A stretch of DNA of 64,000 bases, from NCBI GenBank assembly GCA_963680875.1, contig OY804590.1, positions 21,390,640 to 21,454,639 of the forward strand, given 5' to 3'. Under the pieces are notes generated by a model. It saw only the letters and a program-made list of their open reading frames with translations. It did no database searches and had not been told where the DNA came from. Position numbers and translations under genes: made by a program. This stretch comes from Bathymodiolus brooksi (lineage: Eukaryota; Mollusca; Bivalvia; Mytilida; Modiolidae). Below, piece after piece: positions 36,001 through 45,040 of the stretch; position 1 is the first letter of the stretch; each line of letters begins with the position of its first letter.

Positions 36001-38733
36001 AATATAAAGAAAATATACATAATATTCAGTAATAAATGATTTTATATACTACAGTCAACCCTGTATAAAGAGGTCACCATTGGGACAAAGAAAAAGTGGT
36101 CTTCTAAGACAGGTGACCTCTTAAAAGAGGTTCAATTCATATGAATTTGTTGTAAGACAGGACAAGAAAAATGTGACATTATACTACAGGTGACTACATG
36201 GGCCAGTTTGATTGTATTTATGTGTTATTATCCTTAACATATAACTTATAAGCATTCTATCACTAATTGACAAAAGCTGTAATTAAAATCTCTTTATCAA
36301 AATGCCAAAGAAATCAAACATTTCACTAAGCAACAACTTTCTATCAATATTTTTTTTAAAAACGGTCCTATTTTAAATTTGCTCAACAGTGGGGTCAATT
36401 ACTTTCAAATGTAATCGATTACATTACAATTACTCTGCAATTTTCATGATTACATTACATTACGATTACATCAATTTTCAAATGTAATCGATTACATTAC
36501 AATTACTTTGTAAATGTAATCGATTACATTACTGATTACATTTGATGTCATGACAACCAATGTATATTCAAGTTTGCTATGTTACTTCTTTTTGTTTCAA
36601 ATTTCTGTTTCTTTGTATGCTTGTTGGTATGTGTACAGTAATATATATAATTGGTGCTTTGATTTCTTTTTGTTTCATTGCCTTGATATAGCTAAAAAAT
36701 TGCTCATTACATGCAATAACATACAGTACATTAGTACATTGTAAATTCTTTTTTTAGCTTTTTTTTTTTTTTTTTTTATAAAATATGTTGTGTCATAGTA
36801 ATTATGATCAATATTCATTCCATCTTGTACTATTAATAGATATTATAACAGACATAATATATTTCATCATATAATTTCAATATAATCCTGTCAAAAGTTT
36901 ATTGTGGATAATAAACTATCAGTTAACCTGTGCCACAGATAAAACTTGTAATTAAGGTCTTATTTATGGTTCATTCCCATTTATCCAACTTTTTAAAAAA
37001 TAGACAGCACAGGTAAAAAATAAAAGTGGGATAAATGAGATCAAAGATAATCAAGAACAAAGTTTAAATGACACTTAATTAAAGCTTGGTGAATAAGTGG
37101 ACAAAAATTTGGACCAGGACAATATACTACATGTCTATGTATAACATTTAATATTTATTTCCATATATTTCATTTAAAATGAAAAAGAATACAAATTATT
37201 ATTACTATTTTTGACTGATATCAAAATTTAATTGGATATGATATTTCTTTATGAGTCGCTTAGTTCAATTTCAGAATTTAATTGATCACTGTTTAATTAA
37301 ATTATTGAGAAATAACAGAGGCAAGCTTGGGTGATGTTATTGATGATCATCATGTTTGTTGCATGATTAGCAATCTTTTCATCAATAAATAAGGTTTAAG
37401 GAACAAATTATCAGGTATTTTGGTCAAAAAACACCTAATCAATGTTAAATAAACAATCCTACAGGTAAGAAAATACAAGTTGGATAAATGGGAATTTCGA
37501 AGACACCTTATTTATGACACCAAATTATGCAACAATCACCATTGCTAAATCTCACACCATTTCAATGTGTGTCATTGATATATATTGATATATAATTCAG
37601 AAGATAAAAAAAACCAAGTCATTCTGATTCATGTTGTGATTGCCACCTTATTTAATAGATATTTTTGTGGAATTTTTAACAATTGAATTTCATAACATAT
37701 GTTTTTATTTAGATGTCAATAAACTTTATATTTTTTCTAGTAAACCATTCTACATTATTTGTTTAATAAATTTCATGAAGAAAATTCATTTACATAAATC
37801 ATACATTAAATATCTAAGGAGATACATGCTTCAGTTAAGGCAAAATGATGAAAAGTAATCTAAATGTAATCAGAAAGTAATCATGATTACAGGGTCAAAA
37901 TGAATGTAATCGATTACATTACGATTACATGTAATCAAAAAAAAGTCTGATTACAGATTACATCCAATTACATGAAAAAATGTAATCGATTACAACTGAT
38001 TACGATTACAATTACGATTACCCCATGTCTGACAGTGACAGCCATGTTGGATTTTAAATCAACCCCGAAACACATTTTTGTAAACAAAAAAAAAAACAAC
38101 AAAAAAACAAGTATTTCAGCTTCCTGTCAAATGGTTCAGTGGTCTCTGAAAATAATATTTTAAAAATATTTTTCTCAAATGGTCTTACAGTATGTTAAAA
38201 CTTTGTCCTGTCATGGTGGCCATCCTGGAATTATATAATCAACAACAAAAAATACAATCTTTTTCAAGTTTTCAGAAGGACACATAAGGAACATACCTAC
38301 TATTTAACTATTCAGCACACGTATGGTTTCTGAGAAGAAGATTTTTTTTAATTTCAGCCAATCAGAAAGCATAATTTGTCTAGCATCCATATTTACTTTC
38401 CTAATGAAACGAAAATTTGTCCAGTTGTTAGTGAGAATACATTTTTAAATGTGAAAAGGTAATGGATGCAATGACTAAAACAGACACAAAGTGGTGCCAA
38501 ACCACACCTCAGATTGATCTTTGGCCACTGTTGACCTAATATTTAAGTAAAAAATAATACATTCCAAAACATTAAACGACCCATAAAAATACTAGCATTT
38601 ATATAACTTACCACTCCAGTATGTTAGAAGGTAGAGGAACAGCCTTGACATATGGTACTGGATCACGCATTATCCTCATATAGTCCTGTTTTAACCTGGC
38701 TGTAGCCGTGTTATTTACACGTTTGGTGCTCAT
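11805..38733 (-). CDS. UBE2J2: ubiquitin-conjugating enzyme E2 J2 (spliced, 7 coding exons)
   Basis: E2 enzyme of ER-associated degradation, expected to be anchored in the ER membrane with its catalytic domain in the cytosol. Exons, 5' to 3': 38612-38734 (ATG at 38731-38733), 35940-35980, 34147-34249, 33473-33563, 31366-31413, 30782-30862, 11805-12014. All introns are GT-AG and the spliced frame is 696 nt, 231 residues plus stop; vertebrate UBE2J2 is about 259. The UBC fold spans roughly residues 10-160. The active-site Cys is C91 in RLCLS. TPNG at 79-82 replaces the usual HPN, as in this subfamily. A tail-anchor helix lies at about 201-221, followed by YVLRNVVE. The N-terminus [20 protein letters not shown] is typical of UBE2J2. 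A G and an acceptor precede the ATG, so a 5' UTR exon must lie upstream. The last intron (12015-30781) is almost all satellite. No lesions seen. Confidence 0.97.
12165..12280 (+). repeat. diverged partial copy of the satellite-bearing element
   Basis: The head TTTTGAAGGTTGAAACAGAC and an ATTAGTATCACAGCGATTC core, then TTTCAGTATCAGAGAGC, match the left flank and boundaries of the 131-bp unit. It lies in the UBE2J2 intron between exon 7 and the array. Confidence 0.6.
12318..12403 (+). mobile_element. SINE 3' fragment with (CAAT)n tail
   Basis: CACGATATAACTGAATACTT followed by a GGTGGTGCTAAACACC-like block and CAATCAATCAATCAAT is the shared SINE 3' domain plus a 4-bp repeat tail. The tRNA head is absent. 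Confidence 0.6.
13520..21910 (+). repeat. 8.39-kb higher-order block, copy 1
   Basis: About 64 units of the 131-bp satellite. Private variants reappear 8391 bp downstream in the same order: a unit reading CAGTATCAGTCAG (near 13790 and 22180), CACCTGATG (14111 and 22502), and an A8 insertion (20910 and 29301). The start is approximate because unit-level similarity falls off before 13520. Confidence 0.88.
21911..30440 (+). repeat. 8.39-kb higher-order block, copy 2 (one extra unit)
   Basis: Near-identical second copy of the 13520-21910 block. I noticed one extra 131-bp unit near 29640-29770, which lengthens the offset to 8522 for the second A-run insertion (21570 versus 30092). I also saw only a few base differences, for example near 15274/23665, 16778/25169 and 17948/26339. 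Confidence 0.88.
30782..30862 (-). CDS. UBE2J2: UBE2J2 coding exon 6
   Basis: An 81-bp exon encoding residues 136-162 ([27 protein letters not shown]), the C-terminal helices of the UBC domain. The donor GTAAGA lies about 70 bp from the end of the 18-kb satellite. Confidence 0.94.
31195..31340 (-). mobile_element. SINE family B fragment (UBE2J2 intron 5)
   Basis: ATATTTCAGTTACACC, TTTTATTGGTGGAGGAAACT and GAGAAAACCACTGAGCCG match the family B body. The head is missing. Confidence 0.6.
31366..31413 (-). CDS. UBE2J2: UBE2J2 coding exon 5
   Basis: A 48-bp exon encoding [16 protein letters not shown], matching the segment after the E2 core in UBE2J2. Acceptor TTTTAACAG, donor GTAAGT. Confidence 0.93.
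31772..32040 (-). mobile_element. SINE family A whose tRNA-like head seeds a tandem array
   Basis: The full family A body (GATATAGCTGAAATATTGC on minus; AGTGACTGTTGTTTAATGCC on plus) leads to an intact B box GGGTTCGAACCC at about 32029-32040. The head then continues into the 52-bp array. Located in UBE2J2 intron 4. Confidence 0.85.
32036..32856 (-). repeat. 52-bp tandem array of a SINE tRNA-like head, about 16 units
   Basis: The plus-strand unit is GAACCCACGATCTACAGCAC, ATGAGGCGAGCACACTAACC, ATTACACCACCA. On the minus strand each unit holds the A-box-like TGGTGTAATGGTTAG and ends in GGGTTC, where the junction cuts the B box: GGTTC is followed by TGGTGG instead of GAACCC. Only the SINE-proximal copy keeps a full B box. 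The first interval is 53 bp, later ones 52. The array ends abruptly at 32856 against CTGTGTCGCTCACCTT, the terminus of the repeat type at 34.4 kb. Confidence 0.95.
32857..32872 (+). repeat. terminus of the GCTCACC...GGTGAGC repeat type
   Basis: TGTGTCGCTCACCTT is identical to the left end of the element at about 34371-34385. Only this short edge is recognisable here, so the array junction coincides with another repeat's end. Confidence 0.5.
33137..33374 (-). mobile_element. SINE family B (UBE2J2 intron 4)
   Basis: TTTATGGTGTTTAATGCCAC, TTTTATTGGTGGAGGAAATC, AAACCACTGACCTGTCGCAA and a B-box-like region on the minus strand match the copy at 794-1049. It lies between exons 4 and 5. Confidence 0.75.
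33473..33563 (-). CDS. UBE2J2: UBE2J2 coding exon 4 (active site)
   Basis: A 91-bp exon encoding [20 protein letters not shown] and on to LLSFM. It carries the catalytic cysteine C91 and the downstream W-N-P-A-W motif. Acceptor TTTTTTTCAG, donor GTAGGT. Confidence 0.96.
34147..34249 (-). CDS. UBE2J2: UBE2J2 coding exon 3
   Basis: A 103-bp exon encoding [20 protein letters not shown] through [10 protein letters not shown]. It contains the conserved P-x-x-x-P region of E2 folds and the HPN-equivalent TPN. Acceptor TTAACAG, donor GTAATT. Confidence 0.96.
34371..35356. repeat. dispersed inverted-end repeat with internal 85-bp array (UBE2J2 intron 2)
   Basis: Ends are the perfect 9-bp inverted pair GCTCACCTT (34377-34385) and AAGGTGAGC (35348-35356), followed by TAAAA. 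The interior has several TTCCTACCAAGTTTCGGTTC and TTTCAGAGGAGAAGATT blocks and ACGGACGACAGACGACGG. I recognise this type from bivalve genomes (memory). No coding capacity. Confidence 0.7.
34546..34870 (+). repeat. 85-bp tandem array, about 4 units, inside the dispersed repeat
   Basis: GATCGGGA(C/T)GAAATGAGC starts at 34546, 34631, 34716 and 34801, an exact 85-bp period. Further diverged equivalents (GATCGGGACAAAATG) at about 35023 and 35179 show the segment also exists untandemised in the same element. Confidence 0.9.
35364..35510. mobile_element. 147-bp MITE with 11-bp TIR (UBE2J2 intron 2)
   Basis: CAGTCTGTGCC at 35364 and GGCACAGACTG ending at 35510 are a perfect inverted pair. Inside, ACTAGCC and GGGCTAGT extend partial symmetry. 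TAAAAAG/TAAAAGC flanks are similar but not a clean TSD. It sits immediately next to the preceding repeat. Confidence 0.65.
35940..35980 (-). CDS. UBE2J2: UBE2J2 coding exon 2
   Basis: A 41-bp exon completing W41 and encoding [13 protein letters not shown], the beta-sheet segment preceding the E2 core. Acceptor TTTTTGTAG, donor GTAATG. Confidence 0.95.
36052..36214. mobile_element. pogo-like MITE (163 bp, UBE2J2 intron 1)
   Basis: Left end CAGTCAACCCTGTATAAAG; right end in reverse complement CAATCAAACTGGCCC; TA immediately outside both ends. It resembles the element at 8444-8625. The internal GAGGTCACC/GGTGACCTC pair is also inverted. Confidence 0.65.
36387..38031. mobile_element. non-autonomous element with TGTAATCGATTACA subterminal repeats (UBE2J2 intron 1)
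   Basis: Both ends carry clusters of the palindrome TGTAATCGATTACA (at about 36409, 36479 and 36506 on the left; 37909 and 37981 on the right), with CAGTGGGGTCAATTAC on the left and GATTACCCCATGTCTG on the right as the presumed termini. The interior is AT-rich with no transposase. hAT-like by overall appearance (from memory); no TSD identified, so limits are approximate. Confidence 0.55.
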
Positions 38734-38734
38734 C
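38612..38734 (-). CDS. UBE2J2: UBE2J2 coding exon 1
   Basis: Encodes residues 1-40 plus two bases of W41: the N-terminal helix ([17 protein letters not shown]) and PLPSNILEW. The acceptor TTTTTTTTCAG lies one base before the ATG, showing that transcription starts further upstream; the donor is GTAAGT. Confidence 0.96.
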
Positions 38735-38819
38735 CTGAAAAAAAATGATGCACCGTTGTATATTCTCTATCAACATACTGTAATTAGTTGTGTAAAAATA
38801 AATGTTTTCCAGGTTAGAT

Positions 38820-39165
38820 GAGTTCAAGGTTATGGTGCTTACCACCATTTTCAACAACATTAAATATGCTTAATTAATTTTTTAATTTTAAATTTGAATT
38901 ATTGTGCTTAATGCCACTTGCCACTTTCAGCAATATTTCAGATATATCATGGCGGCCAGTTTTAGTGGTGGAAGAAGCCGGAGTACCCGGAGAGAACCAC
39001 CGACCATGGGTAAGCAACTGGTAAACTTTATCACTTGCGGCTGCGAGTCAAGTGAACCCTTTTTGTAATTTACAAAGCCGGGCGCGAACCCATGCTGTAT
39101 TGGTGATAGGCTTGTGTGAGTTGTTAGGTAATCCAACAACCTAACCCATTGAGCCACCTGGGCCC
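38820..39165 (-). mobile_element. SINE family B variant with a distinct tRNA-like head
   Basis: The minus-strand head near 39160 has TGGCTCAATGGGTTAGG (A box) and GGGTTCGCGCCC (B box), clearer than in other family B copies. The body includes GTTTTAGTGGTGGAAGAAGC and the shared 3' domain. A partial second copy of the 3' end lies at about 38820-38870. Confidence 0.8.
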
Positions 39166-40325
39166 TTTTTAATTTGAGCAAATATCAATTGAAATAATAT
39201 TACATATTACATGAATACACGTGTTTCTGAGATGTGTATTAAATTCTATAGATTGCACATTAGACATACAGGTAAGTCATTGCAAGTCAGAGAACAGAAA
39301 TCTGTGTAAAACTAATTGTTACCAGAAAATTTAAACCTTAATAAATTTTACATTTGAACACTGCTTATTATTGATTTGCATTTCTTTCATTTTATCAGTT
39401 TTTTTTTAATAAATTTGGAAAACATAAAAAAAAAATATGTCAAACAATCTAGAATGAATTCAATTTCAAATTTATGATACCTGTACGAGTCCTACATACA
39501 AACACAATGGAAACTGTCTAATCTGACTCCCAACTTATTACCAATATCCTATGTGATCATCCGACCAAATTTACTCATCCCAAAATATTCCTTTAATATT
39601 TCCTGAATCGAATAAACAATTCAATAATTTCTTTTAAACACCTGTTGACATTTTGACTTGTTTGTAAGCTACATGTATATACTATTATTGTTTACAAAAC
39701 AATTTCACCTTATCACTTATTATCAAAGACTTGTGTATTTCACAACTATACACCCACTCTTTTCTATCAAAAAATAATTCATTTGTAAACAAGGGTTCAC
39801 TGCAGGATAATTACAGGAGAACTTATTTTCCCCCAAGAATGTGTAGTTTGAAAAACAAAAATACCCGTAGGTTTCAACCCAAAGTGCAAAAGGAGGATTT
39901 TAGATATATCAAATTCTACTTCTTCAAATCGTGTTTAAAAAATTTGAATATGCAAAAAACATAAAATAACAGAAATCACAAGACTATTGTTAAATGTTGA
40001 TTTCATGTTGAGTCCTAATTTTTTAAAAGTCAGGATGATGACATTTTCTTTTTGTGAACTCTCAGTACATTTTAATAAGACAATAATGATATTGTATACA
40101 ATTAAAATTTACATGCTAACATCTGATCAAAAAGGACATTTCCCATGTACAAGTTTCTATTAGCAAATCTAAAAATGTTCAAATCTGACATATCTAAACT
40201 TGTAAAATCATTTAATATCTTGTTTGTAAAGATTATAATACAGCAAACTATAGTTTTTGAGACAGGTTTTCTTTACTACAAATAAGAACAATCTTCTGGA
40301 AAAACTAGTAGGTCCTACTAGTAAT
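39166..40325. other. non-coding, no recognised feature
   Basis: AT-rich sequence upstream of UBE2J2 coding exon 1 (minus strand). No exon with credible splice sites and no repeat family recognised. Confidence 0.45.
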
Positions 40326-40864
40326 TAGTGCTGGGAATCGGTAAGATTTTCTGAATCGATGATCGCTGGATAAACATCAAGCGATGATCGATCATCGGTG
40401 CCCTTACAATTTTCTTATATCAGTTATCATATGTCAGCAGAATTGTTCACAAAGTTCAGTCTTTTTTTTTAAAATAGACTTTAAATCATTATGTAAATAT
40501 GTCTTATCATTTGACCTGTCAGTGTAAGTTGATCTTCGTCACGTCTGAATGCACACAGTTTCAGTTATTTACAGAACAGCCTTACCATCCCCCTGGAATG
40601 GAATGGGTTGATCCAAAATTGTTTATTTACAATGCAGAAAGTGAAAGTGCATGACGTCTTTAAATATACCCTTTCTACTTTGGCAAATTTTATTTTTATT
40701 TAAGTTATGATATGAGCATATGAAACAAAGCAAGTTAAGTTAAGAATCATGAAATATTTTAACCCTTGACTCAAGATCGATTCCAACACTTCAGAATCAA
40801 TCATCAGATTGGAAGCACCAATTCGACCGATTAGTCGATGTTTCCGATGATTGGTGCACCACTA
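40326..40864. mobile_element. hAT-type non-autonomous element (539 bp) with 8-bp TSD
   Basis: Ends TAGTGCTGGGAATCGG and, in reverse complement, TAGTGGTGCACCAATCATCG. The 8-bp direct repeat CTAGTAAT lies outside both (40318-40325 and 40865-40872), as expected of hAT elements. Subterminal ATCGAT/GATGATCG-like repeats occur near both ends. No transposase. Confidence 0.85.
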
Positions 40865-41150
40865 CTAGTAATTACATAAATCTGTACATTTATATTTTAT
40901 TCCATATTATATTACTACCGTTACAAGTCAAACAAATTGATGACATATTTATTCTGGTTTCCAATGAAGATCATTAATTTCTATGGATGTTAAACAATGA
41001 CTAATTTATACATAAATTAAATCTGTTTGTTAAAAGTACACTGTATCAATCACTATTATTTTGTCGGAAGAGCAAAAGGTTCAATAATAATCTTTAATAT
41101 TTTAACCAATAGATTCTATCTACTTAGCTAGTAGTCAGTTAAATACTATA

Positions 41151-41292
41151 CAATTACTGCACTTGAACGAGATCAATATGAGGTTTTATGGAGCAGAGTA
41201 CAACAATATTGAACGAGGCGAATGCTGAGTTCAATATTGTTGTACTCTGCTCCATAAAACCTCATATTGATCAAGTTCAAGTGTAGTAATTG
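41151..41292. repeat. 142-bp near-perfect palindrome (hairpin element)
   Basis: Arms of about 64 bp, starting CAATTACT(G/A)CACTTGAAC on each strand, differ at three positions. The loop is GAGGCGAATGCTGAG. It can fold into a long hairpin; no coding capacity. Confidence 0.92.
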
Positions 41293-41296
41293 TTTT

Positions 41297-41750
41297 ATTA
41301 CATACAGCTCTATTTTACTCTTAATTTTGAAATTTTATGAAAACTATGAAATTTTTGAAACTTTTGGAAAATTTTATCATTTTGATTTTTTTTAAATAGT
41401 ATGAAATTTTTGAAAGTTTTGAAATTTTATGAAAATTTTGAATTTTTAAAAAAAAAATGAAATTTTCAAATTTGTTAAAAAAAAATTAACTTATTTAGAT
41501 TTTCAAATTTTTTGAAAATTTTCAAATTTTCTAACATATTGATCAGCAAAAAGCAATTTCTGTGCAATAAAAAACCATATTGCACTCTCGTGCCACGTAA
41601 TTTCATTCATTGATTTTGCACGAGAGCGCAATATGATTATTTATTGCACAGAAATTGCTTTTTGCTAATCAATATGTTAGAAAATGGAATGTCACGTGTA
41701 TTGCTTCTGGCCAATAGAAAAACAGTAAAATAGAGCCTTATGTAACAATA
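41297..41750. mobile_element. possible TIR element enclosing a palindrome
   Basis: TATTACATACAGCTCTATTT (41297) and AAATAGAGCCTTATGTAACA (about 41726) are imperfect inverted repeats enclosing the palindrome at 41527-41684 and about 200 bp of A/T-rich GAAATTTT-type low complexity. Limits and class are uncertain. Confidence 0.45.
41527..41684. repeat. 158-bp near-perfect palindrome (hairpin element)
   Basis: Arms of about 67 bp beginning TTTTCTAACATATTGAT(C/T)AG differ at about four positions. The loop is roughly 24 nt around CACGTAATTTCATTC. The arms include TTGCACTCTCGTGC / GCACGAGAGCGCAA. Unrelated in arm sequence to the palindrome at 41151. Confidence 0.92.
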
Positions 41751-42572
41751 GCATTTGCTGACCCTGCTATTGTACTGTCCAACAGATTCTAACTTCTAAA
41801 CCAATAGGCAGTTAAATACAAGCATTTCCTGACCCTGCTATTGTTATTTCTGTAATAGTGTGCAGTCTTATCCAGTGAAAGTAAATCTTTGCAGGATTTT
41901 ATTATTTATTTATCTATATTGTCATTAGAGATCTAATTATCAAGAGAGGGAGGATTGTGATCCTATTCACAAATTTAACATTGCCACATGTTTGTGCCTG
42001 TACCAAGCCAGGACCTGGATTTCCATTGCCATATGTCGTCGCTTTCTGTTAGGTTTAGTGATTTAAGGCAAGAGGTTATTGTTAATTTTGTTCACATTGG
42101 TAGAATTGTTGACCATCACATCATCCTTTAGAGGCAATTGTTCGTTTTGATGATGTTGGTGGAATTGTTGACCATCACTGTTTAAACTTTCTTTTCATAA
42201 TATAAACTCAAGAGTATACAAACTTGTTGTTTATGATGTTAAACACAAAATGGTGAAATTAAATTGAAAAACACAAGAAACTATAGATGTTTCTGTCTTG
42301 TACAGACGCTGCAATTTATCATCACAATATAAAAAGAATATCACAACAAAAAATAATGATGTAAACCGATTAAGACAGTCTTTAAATCTAACTAATAAAC
42401 ACTTGCTCCCACGTTGCTACCATATCAAACAGCACACAAATTCCAAATACAGTAATGTCTGAGTAATATATAATTATATGATCAATCAAAAAGTCTCCCT
42501 ACCTTCTATTCATGTCACTCACATGTCAGAGCTATACTATTTCAACATTCAAGATCTGCATGTTACAATGGC
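41751..42572. other. non-coding; local direct duplication
   Basis: A segment containing CTGACCCTGCTATTGT is present twice (about 41758 and 41830), with CAGTTAAATAC shared with 41137. No gene recognised. Confidence 0.45.
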
Positions 42573-42828
42573 GAGTATCAGGGGTTTCAAAGTGGGCCGG
42601 TACCCGGTACTTTTACCCGCCTGAGATCGTGTATAGTACCGGCAGAAATTACTGAACCCCCCAAAATTAGCGGTGGTCAAAACCACAAGTACGATGGTCG
42701 ATAGGCTTGTGGAATATTTTTCATAAAAAATGAATGATCACGTCAATTGCTGAATTCTCGCATTCAAATCGAACAATTGCGTCACGACCAAGTTGATGGG
42801 ATATTCCCTGTTTTAAAAATAACTTTAC

Positions 42829-43147
42829 CTTAGAATCGTAAATAGCAGTTTGCGCATGCGGTAAATAGATATTTTTTCGCCCTAATATCTTTTCATCCTT
42901 GTGTAAAACTCGGACCGGAACAAAGCTGACATCATTTCAAAATAAAAAAAATGACCGATTACAAATTATGTTCAAACACAATTTAGTGTAATCTCCAGTA
43001 ATATAAGTATGCTCATTATGTATTATGAATATATGACTACACAATATTTTGTGCGATTTTTTTTATCCATTTAAAACCCAGGGTCGAATCATTCTGGGGC
43101 GTACTGTCTTGTTGCTTAACTCCGTCCATATTGTTTAACTTCCGGTA
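42829..43147 (-). promoter_or_regulatory. possible promoter/5' exon for a minus-strand transcript
   Basis: On the minus strand: ACCGGAAGTTAAACAATATGG (ETS-like, then a YY1-like AATATGG; 43124-43145), CCGGTCCGAG (42914-42922), and an NRF-1-like CCGCATGCGCAA (42850-42861), followed by AAG|GTAAAG (boundary 42829/42828) as a possible donor. UBE2J2 needs a 5' UTR exon upstream on this strand, so this is a candidate. However, it lies inside the TIR element at 42579-44147, so it could equally be element sequence. Confidence 0.25.
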
Positions 43148-43888
43148 TAAAAAAATAAAAACCTATGGCTAATTTATTTACATATTTTGACGGGGCCCTA
43201 CCGCGGTTGTTCACAGAAATGAAAGTGTGCTGAAAACATTTTTAAAAGGGAGTACGAGGAGATAAGGGATAGAAAATTACTAGAAATCTTGAAAAAGGAC
43301 CGGACATGGCTCAAATACGAATTACATTGTAATGTCAAAACGCCGGCCCCCCTTTTTTTCCAAAATAATTTAACTTTTGTGAATCAAATGTTAATAAATG
43401 TCTTCCCGCAAATCATTTTTGTTCGAACATTTTTTTTGCACATACATTGTAAGTCGTGAAAGTAACAATATATATTGTTTTTGTTTAATTATATTTGTAT
43501 TGATCTATTAAAAAATTAAAAATTTTATTAAAGATTGATGATTGCAAATTAAATTTATATGTCTCAGCAAGGACGTATTCTATATACGTCCTTGGTTTCA
43601 TTAATTATGACACTTATATGTCTTGATCCTGCCAATGGTCTTTGATAAGTTTAATTACTGGTAATAAAGTAAAAAAAAACACACAAGCCAAGGTATTGTG
43701 AAAAAGAAAAGGACAAAGCCAACAAAAGAATTTTGAGAAGTTTAAGCTTTGATAACAATGTCTTGGTCAAGCCTAGCTGAGGAACTGTAGCTCTTTATGG
43801 TCCTTTTGGGTTTTTTTTAAGATATGGCAGACTATCTATGAATAATCTTGGCTGAAGTCTGTAAACTGAAATATTCAATAAAGAAATT

Positions 43889-43909
43889 GGGGGGGGGGGG
43901 GGGGGGGGG
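43889..43909 (+). repeat. G21 homopolymer
   Basis: Twenty-one consecutive G residues inside the TIR element. Capable of quadruplex formation and liable to length error in assembly. Confidence 0.9.
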
Positions 43910-44153
43910 ATTCAGGCTTTATGCATGGTCTTCACTCTTGGTGAAATCTGAACTCTAAAGTTAATGGGATTTTTCTTTCAAAAACACTTAATGTTTTGCA
44001 GTCTCTGAAGTACATTTTTTGGTCCACAAAATGCTAGATTTCAGGAGCTTCCGCCCCCTGGACCCCTTACAGCCCTCAGCCTAATTTTTTAGGTACCTCC
44101 TAAAATTTAAGAAGTACCTCCTATTATAAAAAACTTTGAAACCCCTGGAGTAT

Positions 44154-44834
44154 ACGTAATCCATGGTCTCTGGGATCTTTAATCTACACCATGATTCCCC
44201 CTGTTTCAGTAGTAATTTATCATGATATATCTCCAAGTACAGACTTCGGAAGTTTAGGAAACGGATTAATATAAGCGTTACGCTTGTTTCTGAATCCTAT
44301 GCTTTATTGTATTATGAAAAAAAAGTTTATAAGTTATTTATCACTAAAATATGTTTAAATCAAGTACAGACTCCTTTCATCCTTCAATCAAAGTCATAGA
44401 CTCTATAGATCTTTATGCATGTATTTTTAACATTGTTCAACATTATTTAATTATAAGGTTATTACAATCTAGACTTCACTATCTGTCGTTGCAAGGCATA
44501 ATAAGTAATACACTGTATGTCATTAATTTTTATATATCTTGAATCCCAATCAAGAATCATGCCAAATGAAGTATAACTGAAATCACTATTAAATTCATGT
44601 TTGCAGTCTTCACACTAACCCACTAGCCTGAAGTCTGGGACAAGTAAAACTGGATTCGGACAAGTGAAAAATATGAAAGAATTTGTTTGAAGAAATAGTA
44701 AACTTTTCTAAATTTGGATCTCGGGCAAGTTAGTGAAAAAAATTAAGGCAAAGACTGTGTTTGTTTTCTGCCGTTAACAGTTTATATTCATTTGTATTTG
44801 CCTTTGGTGTAAAAATGCATGATCTTGATGGCAT
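44154..44834. other. non-coding, no recognised feature
   Basis: AT-rich with no supported gene. A short open frame at 44351-44542 lacks recognisable similarity. Confidence 0.45.
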
Positions 44835-44837
44835 CAA

Positions 44838-44915
44838 CACGTAACAAGACTTGAACCCGCAACTTCTACAGGTCCAGATATGAAAACAGCACAGTAACCA
44901 ATTGAGCCAAATTAA
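44838..44915 (-). mobile_element. tRNA-like SINE head (minus strand)
   Basis: The minus strand shows TTTGGCTCAATTGGTTACTG (A box) and GCGGGTTCAAGTCTTG (B box) about 50 nt apart, slightly wider than in a true tRNA. No acceptor stem pairs the ends, so I read it as a SINE head or tRNA relic and not a functional tRNA. Confidence 0.6.
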
Positions 44916-45040
44916 AAGAAGTATAATTATTGGGGTCCTATAGGACCGTGGTAGTTGAATTCAAAAAATGGCAGTGAAAATTGGTCGAAATAGCACATGA
45001 TTACACAGCATCATAGAACCTGCGATACCATAGGGTTTGG

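Larger units (their letters stand above)
42579..44147. mobile_element. 1.57-kb TIR element with 6-bp TSD
   Basis: Perfect 15-bp TIR CAGGGGTTTCAAAGT at both ends, flanked by GAGTAT at 42573-42578 and 44148-44153. The interior is relatively CpG-rich around 42.8-43.4 kb, contains TACCCGGTACTTTTACCCGC, and has a 21-G run at 43889-43909. I found no transposase; the superfamily is uncertain. Confidence 0.82.

Noticed and set aside
38927..39181. 84-residue minus-strand open frame
   Set aside because: It is the head and body of a tRNA-derived SINE.
44838..44915. Functional tRNA gene on the minus strand
   Set aside because: A and B boxes are present but spacing is long and the ends do not pair; better read as a SINE head.
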